From Streptomyces humicola (lineage in GTDB: Bacteria; Actinomycetota; Actinomycetes; Streptomycetales; Streptomycetaceae), in NCBI RefSeq assembly GCF_024436035.1, contig NZ_JANFNG010000001.1:327689-391688 (forward strand): a DNA stretch of 64,000 bases. Direction: 5' to 3'. The notes beneath the pieces were generated by a model. That model was not told the DNA's origin and searched no databases. It saw only the letters and a list, made by a program, of their open reading frames with translations. Numbering within the stretch: the stretch's first letter is position 1; each line of letters begins with the position of its first letter. This document shows positions 55,342 to 64,000 of this stretch, piece by piece. Both the position numbers and the translations under genes were made by a program.

Positions 55342-56522
55342 TGAGGGTCGCCGCCTACCTGATGGGGGATCACCCCCGTACGGACCGCCGTACCGGGCCG
55401 GGACTGCTGGCCGAAGTGGACCTCGACGCGACCGTGACCGGGCCCGCTGAGCTGACGCTGGCCGGGCTGACTGTACGAGACGAACGTGGCGACGACCTCT
55501 TCGGCGGTGCCGGTACGCAGGCGTGCCTCTTCGGCCCGGCGGCGGGCGGGGGCCCGCTCGCCGGGCCCGAGGCGGAGCACCAGGCCCGCGGCTTCGGGGT
55601 GACCAACACTGCGTATCACGCGGCGCGCGCCCTGGGTCTGGCCGCCCGGCTGCTGGACCGGCCGCTTCCGCCCCTGCTGATCCGGATCGGCCCGCACTCC
55701 GTGTTCGGCCGAGGATGGGGAGGCGGGCACTACCGTCTGCCCGGAGCGGCGTCGCCGCCGGAGCCCGACCTGCCGGAGACGGGGGGCGAGATCCATCTGG
55801 GCACCGGTCGCCGCTTCATCGAGGACGGTGATCCCCGGCGGCCCCGCTACTTCCACGTGCCCACGCACAATCCGGCGATCATCTACCACGAGGTCGGTCA
55901 CCACATCTGCCGTCACACCGCCGACTTCCGGGCGAACCGGCTGCGCCCGCCGCTCGACCAGCACAACGGCAAGGTCGCCCTCGACGAGGGCACGGCCGAC
56001 TTCATCACCGCCGTACTGCTCGGCACGCCGGACATCTACGGCTGGCACCGCGGACACGTGCCGCCGTGGGACCCGCGCCGCCGACGTCTGGACGCCCGCT
56101 GGACCGCGGCCTGGCTGTGTCCGGGCGGCGGCCAGGCACACGCCAATGGCACCGTGTGGGCGTCCGCCCTGTGGACGGCACACGAGCGGGTACGCCAGGC
56201 CGACAGCGCCGATTTCACCCGCGCCCTGTTCACAGCGATGAACCGATTCGGCAGCCATGAGGGAGAGGTGACGGAGGAACAGCGACGGCGGTCCCGCTTC
56301 TCCCAGCTGCTGCGCGAGCTCCTCGCCGCCGATCCGGCCATCGCCCCGACGGTGACCGCCGCCATGGCCGACCATGGCATCCTCCCTTACGGCCGCAACT
56401 GCGAACTACGGGCGCGGATGCAGGGCCGCTCCACAGCGCTGCCTGCACAGACAGCGGACGGCGCGTCAGACGCCGGTCCGGCGCCCGGACCGGCGCCGAC
56501 TCCGGCGGAGGTCCTGTCGTGA
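55338..56522 (+). CDS. HExxH zinc metallopeptidase of unknown family
   Basis: 394 residues, no signal peptide seen. HEVGH (184-188, within IIYHEVGHHICRHTADF) gives two zinc ligands and the catalytic Glu; the downstream LDEGTADFITAVLLG (Glu217) fits the third ligand of gluzincins such as thermolysin. An Arg/Gly-rich segment (FGRGWGGGHYRLPG) lies before. The C-terminus is Ala/Pro-rich. It overlaps the P-loop gene upstream and the ABC exporter downstream, each by four bases. A role in processing a peptide or protein handled by the exporter is possible. Confidence 0.78.
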   Translation: MMRVAAYLMGDHPRTDRRTGPGLLAEVDLDATVTGPAELTLAGLTVRDERGDDLFGGAGTQACLFGPAAGGGPLAGPEAEHQARGFGVTNTAYHAARALGLAARLLDRPLPPLLIRIGPHSVFGRGWGGGHYRLPGAASPPEPDLPETGGEIHLGTGRRFIEDGDPRRPRYFHVPTHNPAIIYHEVGHHICRHTADFRANRLRPPLDQHNGKVALDEGTADFITAVLLGTPDIYGWHRGHVPPWDPRRRRLDARWTAAWLCPGGGQAHANGTVWASALWTAHERVRQADSADFTRALFTAMNRFGSHEGEVTEEQRRRSRFSQLLRELLAADPAIAPTVTAAMADHGILPYGRNCELRARMQGRSTALPAQTADGASDAGPAPGPAPTPAEVLS

Positions 56523-58306
56523 CCCGGACCAGGACCCAGGGCATGCGGCGCGCGGACCAGAGGCAGGTACTGTGGCGGTTCCGCGGCTACAGCACGCCGT
56601 ACCTCGGCATGCTCTCACTCGGCCTGGGCTTGCGGATCTGCGAGATGCTCGCCGACCTCGCCACGCCGTGGCCGATTGCCGCCGTCGTCGACCGGGTGCT
56701 CGGCGCGACCTCCGCACACAACCCGCTCACCCAACTGCTCGGCACCTTCGGCACCGGCAAGGCGGCCATGCTCGCCACCGCGGCCGGGGCAGTGCTGCTG
56801 ACCGCCGCCGTCTCCGGGGCGTTCGACTACTCGGGCGACCGGGTGATGAACGGCATCGGCGAGCGGATGAGCGTGGCGATCCGCGCGGACGCCTACGCCC
56901 ACTTGCAGCGTCTGCCGATGAGCTATCACGACAGGCAAGCAGTAGGCGAGTCGACCAGCCGGATCATCACCGACTGCGGCCGGATCAAGGACAGCCTGGT
57001 CGCCCTGTTCTCCACACTCTTTCCCGGAATGCTCTCGGTCGGCAGCTTCGCATTCGCGCTGCTGTGGCTGAACTGGCGGTTCGGCGTGATCGGCATCGGC
57101 TGCATGCCGCTGGTCTACCTGATCGGAGTACGCAACCGCAGACTCGGCCACCAGGCGGCACGCCGTGAACGCGAGGCGGAGGGCCACCTTGCCGCGCTCG
57201 TCACCGAAACCCTGCACGGCATCCGCACGGTCCACGCCTTCGGCCGCCAGGACCTGCACGACCACCGCTTCGCGGTGGAGAGCGAGGGCGCGTTGCAAGC
57301 AGGACTGGCCACGACCCGGGTCCAGGCGCTCCGGGTGCCGCTGCTGGAGCTGGCGACTGCGGGTGGCATCGCGCTGCTGCTGTGGACCGGTGGATCCGGG
57401 GTGCTGAACCATTGGTGGAGCGTCGGCCAGCTGGTGGTGGCGGTCAGCTATCTCAACAGCATGGTCTCGCCGATCAAGTCACTGTCCCGGCTCTCAGTCA
57501 CCTTCGCCCAGGGTCAGGCCTCCGGCGAGCGCATCCTGGGAATCCTGGACGAGCCGTGCAGCCCGGCGCGGAGCGAGGCCGGGCTACCTGTCCGAGCCGC
57601 CGGCCGGATCGACTTCCAGGGCGTTTCGATGTGCTACGGATCCCGGCCCGCCCTGCACGGCCTCGACCTCACTGTCCTGCCGGGCGAACGGGTCGCGCTC
57701 ATCGGCCCGAACGGCGCCGGGAAGTCCACCTCCCTCGCCTTGATCGCGGGCTTGTACCAGGCCACCCACGGCTCCGTGCTGATCGACGGCCGCGCGACCA
57801 CGGAGCTTCCGGAGACCTGGCTGCACCGACAGGTCGCGGTCGTACTGCAGGACACCTACCTGTTCCCCGGCACCCTGGCCGACAACATCCGCTACTCGCG
57901 CCCCGACGCCGACGACGCAGAAGTGGCCGAGGCGGCCCGGGCCGCGCTCGTCACCGACTTCGCCCTGCACCTTCCCGACGGACTCGCCACCCGGCTCGGG
58001 GCCCGCGGCACCGGCCTGTCCGGCGGGCAGCGCCAACGGGTGGGCATCGCCCGCGCGATGCTCGCCGACGCACCGATCGTCCTGCTGGACGAGCCGACCT
58101 CGGGCCTGGACGCACACGCCGAGCGGCTCGTGATCGGCGCGCTGGAACGGCTGGTCGCGAGCCGGACGGTGGTCATGACCACGCACCGCCCGGCACTGCT
58201 CGACATGGCAACCCGCACTGTCCACCTCCCGGCCCGGGACACCGGTCGCCGCACCACCGGAGGGCGGGTGCCGGACGCCTGTCTGCCCGGCGGCCGGCCC
58301 GCCTGA
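56519..58306 (+). CDS. ABC exporter (fused membrane and ATPase domains)
   Basis: 595-residue half-transporter. Six membrane helices in the first 310 residues, then an ATPase domain with Walker A GPNGAGKST (about 400), Q-loop AVVLQDTYLFPGT, signature LSGGQRQRVGIARAML, Walker B VLLDEPTSGLD and H-loop THRPALL. The type is that of lipid, peptide and drug exporters (MsbA-like); no peptidase C39 domain is present. It works as a homodimer. GTG start overlaps the metallopeptidase stop. Substrate unknown, likely made or matured by the five genes before it. Confidence 0.94.
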   Translation: MTRTRTQGMRRADQRQVLWRFRGYSTPYLGMLSLGLGLRICEMLADLATPWPIAAVVDRVLGATSAHNPLTQLLGTFGTGKAAMLATAAGAVLLTAAVSGAFDYSGDRVMNGIGERMSVAIRADAYAHLQRLPMSYHDRQAVGESTSRIITDCGRIKDSLVALFSTLFPGMLSVGSFAFALLWLNWRFGVIGIGCMPLVYLIGVRNRRLGHQAARREREAEGHLAALVTETLHGIRTVHAFGRQDLHDHRFAVESEGALQAGLATTRVQALRVPLLELATAGGIALLLWTGGSGVLNHWWSVGQLVVAVSYLNSMVSPIKSLSRLSVTFAQGQASGERILGILDEPCSPARSEAGLPVRAAGRIDFQGVSMCYGSRPALHGLDLTVLPGERVALIGPNGAGKSTSLALIAGLYQATHGSVLIDGRATTELPETWLHRQVAVVLQDTYLFPGTLADNIRYSRPDADDAEVAEAARAALVTDFALHLPDGLATRLGARGTGLSGGQRQRVGIARAMLADAPIVLLDEPTSGLDAHAERLVIGALERLVASRTVVMTTHRPALLDMATRTVHLPARDTGRRTTGGRVPDACLPGGRPA

Positions 58307-58945
58307 CACGGCCGATCCGGCCACTGTCAACCGGCTGAGATGAATCGGGAAAGTCCGGCGAATAGGGGCAGTTATCCGAGATCGAATATGGCAGTGAATG
58401 GCCAGGCACGGCTGTGACCTCGATTTCCGCGGGAAAAGTGGGCTCAGAAGCGGTTGGCACAGGCCTGCCGAGTTCCAGAACGGAGGTATTCCAGCAATTC
58501 CCCCCGGCAATCGACTCTTAACCACCAGTTCACGCGCACGGTGCCGCTACGGAGGTTTTCCATCCCTAAGGCGCATTCACCAGGCAGATTTCCTCGCCGC
58601 GATTCCGGCGACAGCGGCCGTGGGTATTGGCCATGGATATAGGGACGGGTCTGAAGGGCGGACGAGTCGGCCTGTGTGCCGGGGCAGTGCCAACGTTCGC
58701 GGGATGCAGAAGCGTGATGCCGCGGCGGAAGCGAAGTGCGAAGCGGCCGAGGCCGACTGGAGCTGTCCGTCAACCCGGACAATTCCGCGCACGGATGCCC
58801 GGTTCCCGGGTGCGGCCTTGCCGCGCCGCGGGTCGTGCCCGAACACAGCAGCAGGTGGCCGACACGAGATGCGGCTAAAATACCCATATAAGATTATTCA
58901 AGGCCTGAAGGTTGGACTCTGAGGGACTCAACTGATCGCGCGGGC
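58307..58945 (+). other. 639-base stretch without a convincing gene
   Basis: Lower GC than its surroundings in places (AAAATACCCATATAAGATTATT near 58875-58898 in two short pieces). Frames on both strands lack sustained bias. No precursor-peptide-like small ORF with a good ribosome site was found by eye, though the AT-rich end may be a promoter. Confidence 0.4.
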
Positions 58946-59353
58946 GTGATGTACTACCCGGTCACGGATGCGGCGATGGACACCGACTCGTACGAGGATT
59001 TCGCGACCGGCTACTACCTCAGCCGCAAGCTGATGGAGTGGTTCTGGGACGCCTACACCACCGACCCGAAGCAACGCGCGGAGATCACCGCATCCCCCAA
59101 CCACGCCACCGTCGAGCAACTCACCGGCCTGCCGCCCGCGCTGCTGATCGTCGACGAGGCCGACGTGCTGCGGGACGAGGGCGAGGCATACGCCGCCAAA
59201 CTCCGCGCCGCGGGTGTACCGATCACCACGGTGCGCTATGACGGTACGGTCCACGACTTCATGATGCTCAACTCGCTCAGCCAGTCCAAAGCCGCCAGAG
59301 GAGCAATCGACCAGGCCACCGCATTCCTGCGCGACGCACTCGGGACCACCTGA
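58946..59353 (+). pseudogene. alpha/beta-hydrolase, C-terminal fragment
   Basis: About 135 residues of an HSL-type esterase: ASPNHATVEQLTGLPPALLI, VDEADVLRDEGEAYAAKLRA and YDGTVHDFMMLNSL. The catalytic Asp and His are present, but the nucleophile region (GDSAGG) and oxyanion HGGG motif lie in the missing N-terminal half. The upstream sequence shows no continuation. Probably a relic rather than a functional gene. Confidence 0.75.
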
Positions 59354-59612
59354 AGACTCGTTTCTGACCGCCGGATCATCGAGCCCCATGGTCGTGCCGG
59401 CCGCGGCCGTGACGAAGGACGCCGTTCACCTGAGGTCGTCGTCCGGCCTGGGCGACCTGGAACACCACGGTGGCAGAACCCCGGCGGGAGTGCTCGCCCG
59501 CACCCGGCAACGTTTCCTCGCCCTCGCCCTCGCCGCCGTCGTCGGAGACGGACGGGGGACGGCGGGTCCGGCACGGCCGTCGCCCCACCGCAGAACGCGG
59601 CCGTCCCCGGAC

Positions 59613-59822
59613 TCACTCCTCGGGCAGGCCTTCCTGCGGCTGGTAGGTCCTGCTGAACGTCGCGCCGCAGCGGCAGCGGGACATCTCGATCAGCTCGCCG
59701 TCCTCGGTCACGCCGAGACTGTGATTGACGCGTACGTGCACGTGCTCACCCATGACGGGGGTAACCTCCGCGTGATGGTTCCATCCGTTCCGCCGCAGGA
59801 TGCGCCGGAACATCCCAGTCAT
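59613..59822 (-). CDS. small protein with C-terminal CxC motif
   Basis: 69 residues from ATG 59822 (or 66 from 59813). Reads HVHVRVNHSLGVTEDGELIE and MSRCRCGATFSRTY. The CRC motif and nearby His residues may bind zinc. Codon bias on the minus strand is good. No clear ribosome site. I do not recognise a family. Confidence 0.5.
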   Translation of the reverse strand: MTGMFRRILRRNGWNHHAEVTPVMGEHVHVRVNHSLGVTEDGELIEMSRCRCGATFSRTYQPQEGLPEE

Positions 59823-59879
59823 GCGCAGATGGCGCGGTATGGCAATGACCTGCGTCACTCTTGAAGGCCGAGCACCCAA

Positions 59880-60292
59880 CCGACCCCGGGCGCATGGAGG
59901 CGAGCGCCGGGGCCCGGGGGCGAGGGTGGTCTGGTCCGCTCAGCGGCGCTGCCACTCCTCGGCCGGCGGCTGGTAAGACCTTTGTCTCTTCGGTAGAGGT
60001 GTGGGGGCGCCGTCGGTGGTGGAGCCGCCGTGTCGGCGCCTGCACCACCAGCCCCACACTCGCCTGGCACACCCGGGATGCAGGTGAGCACTCACTGTGG
60101 TCGTATGTCGCTGTCGGTTATCCACACGTGCTCTAGGGGAGCCCCCGGCTCTTCCGACTGGGGTGCGGCCGGTCGCAGTCCGGACGCTGATGGGAGGCGA
60201 CCGCCACCAGTCGTAGCCACACGGTTCGGTCGGGCGAGGCATCGTGCCAAGTCACAGGTGCACACCACCGTGCTCGTTGTGAGAGGGAGAAC
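59880..60292. other. 413-base intergenic stretch before the Dyp peroxidase
   Basis: No frame shows sustained bias. It likely contains the promoter of the peroxidase gene. Nothing else recognisable. Confidence 0.4.
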
Positions 60293-61594
60293 ATGGGCGA
60301 CGAGATAGGTTCTGCCCTGGCGGACGGGTGGACTGGCGAAGGGTGTCCGGCGGGTCTCTTCGCGCGACGATCGATCCTTCAGGGCACAGCCGCCGGTCTG
60401 GTCGGGGCGGCGGGCGGGAGCCTGCTTGGCAGCGATGAGGCTATCGCCCAGGGGGGAGGCGGCAGCGACCGGACGACCGGGCATCTGATTCCGTTTCACG
60501 GCTACCATCAGGCAGGCATCGCCACCCCGCCCCAGACGGTCGGGGCGTTCACCTCCTTCGACGCAACAGCCTCGGACCGCGCAGAACTCATCGAGCTCTT
60601 CCGTACCTTGACCGCGCGGGCCCGCTTGCTCACCGCAGGCCGCACCGAACCGAACGCGTCCCCGCTCGCGCCGCCGGCGGACAACGGCATCCTGGGACCC
60701 GGAGTCGTGCGGGACGATCTCACGATCACCGCCGCCGTCGGCGCGAGCTTGTTCAACTCGCGCTACGGCCTGCAGGCCCGCAAACCCGTCCAACTCAAGA
60801 GGATGAAGCCGTTTCTCCACGACGACCTGGACCCCGAACTGTCTAACGGCGACCTGTTGCTGCAAGTTTGCGCCGGACACCGCGACAGCACCGTGCACGC
60901 GATGCTCGACATCCTGACCCACACCAAGGGCATGCTGAAGCAGCGATGGAGCTTCCACTGCCAGCGCAACCCGCCTCGCCCCACCGGAATCCCCCGTGAC
61001 TGGTTCGGTTTCAAGGACGGCATCGCCAACCCCGACATCACCAACACCGCCCAGCTGGACAAGGTGGTCTGGGTGCAGCCCAACACCGACGAGCCGGCCT
61101 GGACGGCGGGCGGGACGTACCAGGTGGTGCGCGTCGTCCACTTCTACCTCGAAGCATGGCAGAGGGTACCGCTTGCTCAGCAGGAACGGATCTTCGGACG
61201 CCGCAAGACCAGCGGCGCCCCCCTGTACGCCCTCTCCGACGACGCTCCGGACACGTTCGATCCCATTTACACCAACGACCCGCAGGGACTGATCACCCCG
61301 CTGAACTGCCATGTCCGCCTGGCCAATCCTCAGACCCCCCAGACCGCGTCGACCAGCACCATCCTGCGACGCAGCTACGACTACGAGCGCAGTCCCGACG
61401 TGAACGGCCGCCCGGATCTCGGGCACGTGTTCTGCTGCTTCCAGCGTGAGCTCAACACGTACATCGCCATGCAGACCAGGCTGGAAGCCGAGGCGCTCGT
61501 GCCGTACATCAGTCCGCGTGGAGGAGGTTACTTCTTCGCCCTTCCGGGAGTGCGCGACGACCAGGACTACTTCGCCCGCGGGCTGCTGACCTGA
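60293..61594 (+). CDS. Tat-exported Dyp-type heme peroxidase (EfeB-like)
   Basis: 433 residues. A twin-arginine signal is visible (ARRSILQGTAAGLVGAAGG, RR at about 25-26), so export in folded form is expected. The Dyp signature GFKDGIANP (about 240) carries the catalytic Asp of GxxDG; the proximal heme His and Arg are expected in the later part (RVVHFYLEAWQR; TILRRSYDYER). It oxidises dyes, phenolics or lignin-like compounds with H2O2, or takes part in iron acquisition in EfeUOB; no EfeU/EfeO lies here. A YVTN gene follows 77 bases later. Confidence 0.93.
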   Translation: MGDEIGSALADGWTGEGCPAGLFARRSILQGTAAGLVGAAGGSLLGSDEAIAQGGGGSDRTTGHLIPFHGYHQAGIATPPQTVGAFTSFDATASDRAELIELFRTLTARARLLTAGRTEPNASPLAPPADNGILGPGVVRDDLTITAAVGASLFNSRYGLQARKPVQLKRMKPFLHDDLDPELSNGDLLLQVCAGHRDSTVHAMLDILTHTKGMLKQRWSFHCQRNPPRPTGIPRDWFGFKDGIANPDITNTAQLDKVVWVQPNTDEPAWTAGGTYQVVRVVHFYLEAWQRVPLAQQERIFGRRKTSGAPLYALSDDAPDTFDPIYTNDPQGLITPLNCHVRLANPQTPQTASTSTILRRSYDYERSPDVNGRPDLGHVFCCFQRELNTYIAMQTRLEAEALVPYISPRGGGYFFALPGVRDDQDYFARGLLT

Positions 61595-61670
61595 CTGCTT
61601 CTTCCGGGCCGGTTGTGCGGGAGGCGGTCCGGCCACAGACCGACGATCCGCGAAGTGCCCAGGAGGCGAG

Positions 61671-62720
61671 ATGCGTTTCCCCCGGCGAACCCCGACCCGA
61701 AACCACACCGACGGCCGCCCGCGCGCGAAGGCCCTCGTCGGCATCGGGCTGCTGCTGGCCTGCGGCCTCCTCACCGCGTGGCTCGTCCCGGCATCGCCGC
61801 CGCCGTCGCCCTCCGCCGCCCCGCTCGCGGGCGTCGTTGGCCGCGTGTACGTCACCAATCAGCTCGACAACACGGTCTCGGTGATCGATGCCGGTACCAA
61901 CAAGGTCTTCGCGACCGTTCCGGCCGGCACGGCGCCCGAAGGCATTGCGATCACCCCGGATGGCAGGTACGCGTATATAGCCGACAACGGATCGGCCAAG
62001 ATCTCGGTGCTCGACACCCGGACCAACAAGATCGCCGCCACCGTGCCGGTAGGGAACAAACCCACTGCTGTCCGCCTGAGCCCGGGCGGCGGCTCCCTCT
62101 ATGTTGCCAACGGCGGTTCGGACAGCGTCTCGGTGATCGACACCCGAACCAACCAGGTGACCGCTTCGGTCCCGGTCGGCGTCTCCCCTGTGAGCGTCGC
62201 TATCAGCCGCGACGGTGCCACGGCCTACGTCGCCAACTCCGGATCGCGTAGCGTTTCGGTCATCGACACCCGTACGCAACGCGTCGTCCGCAGCGTGCCT
62301 GCCGGCCGCTCCCCGGTGGGCGTCGCCGTCACCCCGGACGGTGAATCGGCCTATGTGGCCAACGAGGCGGTAGCAACCGTCTCGGTCGTAGGACTCGGCG
62401 CACGGGCGGTTACCGCCACCGTCCCGGTCGGCGAAGGCCCCTTCGACGTAGCGCTGGCACCTGATGGCTCAAGGGCTTATGTCGCTGATCTCGGCCCAGG
62501 CAAGGTATCCGTGATCGACACCCGTAGCCACCACGTCTCGGCCACCGTTGCCGTGGGCCCCCCGGGCACCGACCCGTTCAACCTGGCGGTCACCTCTGGC
62601 GCGGTCTACGTCACGGAGCAGGGAGCGGGCATCCTTACGGTCATCAACCCCAAAAGCCTGAAGGTCGTCGCAACCGTGACGGTCGGCACCAGCCCCTATG
62701 GCGTGGCGGTGAGTCCGTGA
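61671..62720 (+). CDS. secreted YVTN-repeat beta-propeller protein
   Basis: 349 residues. A signal peptide or anchor (LVGIGLLLACGLLTAWLVPA) precedes seven repeats of about 42 residues with the pattern VYVTNQLDNTVSVIDAGTNK, VxATVPVG and PxGVAVTPDG. Such propellers act as binding scaffolds on the cell surface. It follows the Dyp peroxidase on the same strand and may be co-transcribed; whether it binds the peroxidase is unknown. ATG 61671 has GGAGGCG just upstream. Confidence 0.9.
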   Translation: MRFPRRTPTRNHTDGRPRAKALVGIGLLLACGLLTAWLVPASPPPSPSAAPLAGVVGRVYVTNQLDNTVSVIDAGTNKVFATVPAGTAPEGIAITPDGRYAYIADNGSAKISVLDTRTNKIAATVPVGNKPTAVRLSPGGGSLYVANGGSDSVSVIDTRTNQVTASVPVGVSPVSVAISRDGATAYVANSGSRSVSVIDTRTQRVVRSVPAGRSPVGVAVTPDGESAYVANEAVATVSVVGLGARAVTATVPVGEGPFDVALAPDGSRAYVADLGPGKVSVIDTRSHHVSATVAVGPPGTDPFNLAVTSGAVYVTEQGAGILTVINPKSLKVVATVTVGTSPYGVAVSP

Positions 62721-62903
62721 CCGCGGTGTCACCCGCTTCGAGCGGTCAATCCCGCACCTGGCGCAGGCCGGGTCGACAACAGCGTCCGGATCGGCACGTC
62801 CGTACGGATCACAGCCAGGTGCAGCGCTGCGCCCGGCCCGGCAAGGGCTGGACTGATCAGGACGGGGCACGCGGGCCGGTGCCGTCCGCACCTCGAGACT
62901 GGA

Positions 62904-63136
62904 ATGGCCGCGATACTTCAGTTGCTGACGGCCGTGGACGAAGGCATCGGCGCGCTGTTTCGGGATCCATCCGGGGCACGTTCACCCTTTCAAGGACGCT
63001 GTCGGTGTCCCCGGCGAATTCGAGCCGATCGCCGCCATGGCGATCGGTTACGACGCCGAGGAGCGCGAGCGCGATCTGCGGGCCGGACGGCGGCCGCTGC
63101 AGAGCATGGTTCACTACGGCACGTGGAACGGGTGAA
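62904..63136 (+). pseudogene. relic of a nitroreductase-family gene
   Basis: One frame reads AAILQLLTAVDEGIGALF; the next, shifted, reads FGIHPGHVHPFKDAVGVPGE, FEPIAAMAIGYDAEERERDL and ends RPLQSMVHYGTWNG-stop. Together they match the C-terminal half of nitroreductases (VHYGRW ending). The N-terminal half and a start codon are missing, so this is a truncated and frameshifted remnant. Confidence 0.7.
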
Positions 63137-63287
63137 ACCCACTCGAGCTCTGGTCCATCAGGGTGAAATATTTGGCCCGAGCGAGTGAATGGCGTGCGTG
63201 GCGTGGTATCTGTTCGACGGTTCCGGTTATATGCGGTGGCATGGGTGTGCCGTGCCCCGTGAATCCCCGAAATCGAGGAGCGTCAAA

Positions 63288-63665
63288 GTGAGAAATACCC
63301 TGCGCGCGAGCGCCTTGATAACCGGAGCGTGTGGCCTTTTGCTGGCCGCGGCCGGACCGTCGTTCGCCCAGACCCAGCGCGCACCCACTGGCGGCTTTGG
63401 CTCCGGCGGCTGGGGCGGCGGGTTGAAATCCATCGACAGCGACACGATCGCCGACTTCCGCATCTTCTTCCACTGCTCGTCGCCCTCCCGGACGTGCATC
63501 AACGGGCCGGTGAACAGCGGCAACCTCTGGGGTTCCCAGAACCTCTGGTGGAAGTCCGGCGCCGCCGACGACAGCGGCAGCCCCACCAACACCAACGGCA
63601 ACACCAACGGCCACATCGAGACCCACGGTCCGCAGGGCCCCAAGGACATTCAAACCGTCCGCTAG
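63288..63665 (+). CDS. small secreted protein, Asn/Gly/Ser-rich
   Basis: 125 residues. Signal peptide VRNTLRASALITGACGLLLAA followed by AAGPSFAQ with a likely cleavage after Ala. The mature part includes GGFGSGGWGGGLKSIDSDTI, a central CSSPSRTC pair that could form a disulfide, INGPVNSGNLWGSQNLWW and TNTNGNTNGHIETHG. GAGGAG lies seven bases before the GTG. The NGPVNSGN motif recurs in the gene at the right edge. Function unknown; cell-surface or spore-coat material is possible. Confidence 0.7.
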   Translation: MRNTLRASALITGACGLLLAAAGPSFAQTQRAPTGGFGSGGWGGGLKSIDSDTIADFRIFFHCSSPSRTCINGPVNSGNLWGSQNLWWKSGAADDSGSPTNTNGNTNGHIETHGPQGPKDIQTVR

Positions 63666-63749
63666 GACGCAGGTCAGATACACCGCCGTGATCGCCTGGC
63701 CAGTCCTTCCGGGCGAGCACGGACGGCGTCCAAGGCGAGCGTGATCAGG

Positions 63750-64000
63750 TCAGTGGCGGCCCCTCGCCTTCTGCCGCACCTCCTGCGGCGGCTTGGCCGC
63801 ACCCTGCGACAACCCCCCGGCGGGGGCGGCACCGCCGGGGGGCGGATCGGCGTGAGCGCCCATGACGGAGTCTCCACTGTTCGTGGAACCGTTCGTGTTC
63901 GCAAGGTTCCCGCTGCTGGTGGGGTTCCCCTGGTTGAGGAAGTTCCCGCTGTTCTGGCTGTTTCCGCTGTCTGCCGGACCGTTCACGTCCAAGATGTTAC
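63750..64000 (-). CDS. NSGN-rich protein, 5' end outside the window
   Basis: Partial gene of at least 82 residues. Reads DVNGPADSGNSQNSGNFLNQ, GNPTSSGNLANTNGSTNSGD and then a Pro/Gly/Ala-rich tail. The SGN-type repeat is shared with the secreted protein at 63288. Asn/Ser/Gly repeats of this kind occur in exported surface proteins. The start lies beyond the window end. Confidence 0.6.
   Translation of the reverse strand, partial: NILDVNGPADSGNSQNSGNFLNQGNPTSSGNLANTNGSTNSGDSVMGAHADPPPGGAAPAGGLSQGAAKPPQEVRQKARGRH

Noticed and set aside
58398-58922. 174-codon plus-strand frame and 147-codon minus-strand frame
   Set aside because: Mixed third-position usage and no recognisable motifs on either strand.

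Overview
The window is high-GC actinobacterial DNA, most like Streptomyces and its relatives (Streptacidiphilus, Kitasatospora). Strong G/C third-position bias, GTG/TTG starts, 4-base ATGA/GTGA overlaps between genes, a group 1h [NiFe]-hydrogenase cluster, PucR, HxlR and XRE-cupin regulators and a Cys-ended leader peptide all fit. Genus cannot be fixed from sequence reading alone. The abundance of accessory genes, paralogues and gene relics in the right two thirds suggests a variable chromosome arm; this is inference.

Layout. 0.1-9.0 kb (minus strand): an accessory chaperone operon dnaK-grpE-dnaJ(cbpA type)-cbpM-clpB-thioredoxin, then a HAD phosphatase, a zinc-ribbon protein and an Hsp20. dnaK and hsp20 share a conserved upstream element. 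9.2-13.1 kb: a PucR-type regulator, an XRE-cupin regulator with a small membrane protein and a visible operator, and a cytochrome P450 pseudogene. 13.4-28.3 kb (plus strand): a complete high-affinity H2-uptake locus: hypX, hhyS, hhyL, four poorly characterised accessory genes, a maturation protease, a 34-residue membrane peptide, then hypA, B, F, C, D and E, with nearly every junction overlapping. 28.4-34.8 kb: small zinc-ribbon genes, a frameshifted DUF1360 gene, a methyltransferase, a membrane protein, a GST and a truncated solute-binding protein. 34.9-39.9 kb: a Cys-ended leader peptide followed by four flavin-dependent (LLM) monooxygenases, probably for organosulfur use. 40-52 kb: redox enzymes (aldo/keto reductase, FMN reductase, nitronate monooxygenase, AhpD-like protein), two HxlR loci (one decayed), an anti-sigma kinase, an ECF sigma/anti-sigma pair and many gene relics. 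52.0-58.3 kb: a tightly coupled six-gene operon of cupredoxin lipoprotein, Tat-exported phosphoesterase, membrane protein, P-loop NTPase, HExxH metallopeptidase and ABC exporter, with no function I can name. 59-64 kb: hydrolase and nitroreductase relics, a Dyp-type peroxidase, a YVTN beta-propeller and two NSGN-rich proteins.

How the parts work together. The hydrogenase operon is self-contained: HypX (CO ligand), HypE/F (cyanide ligands), HypC/D (Fe assembly), HypA/B (nickel) and the protease mature HhyL, which pairs with HhyS. The five genes between hhyL and hypA (four accessory proteins and the membrane peptide) are candidates for assembly, membrane attachment or electron transfer. The 52-58 kb operon is the best candidate for an undescribed cell-surface or export system.

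Several genes are broken by single-base indels, some in short G/C runs, so raw reads should be checked before all of them are called pseudogenes. No tRNA, rRNA, CRISPR array, intact insertion sequence or prophage was seen.
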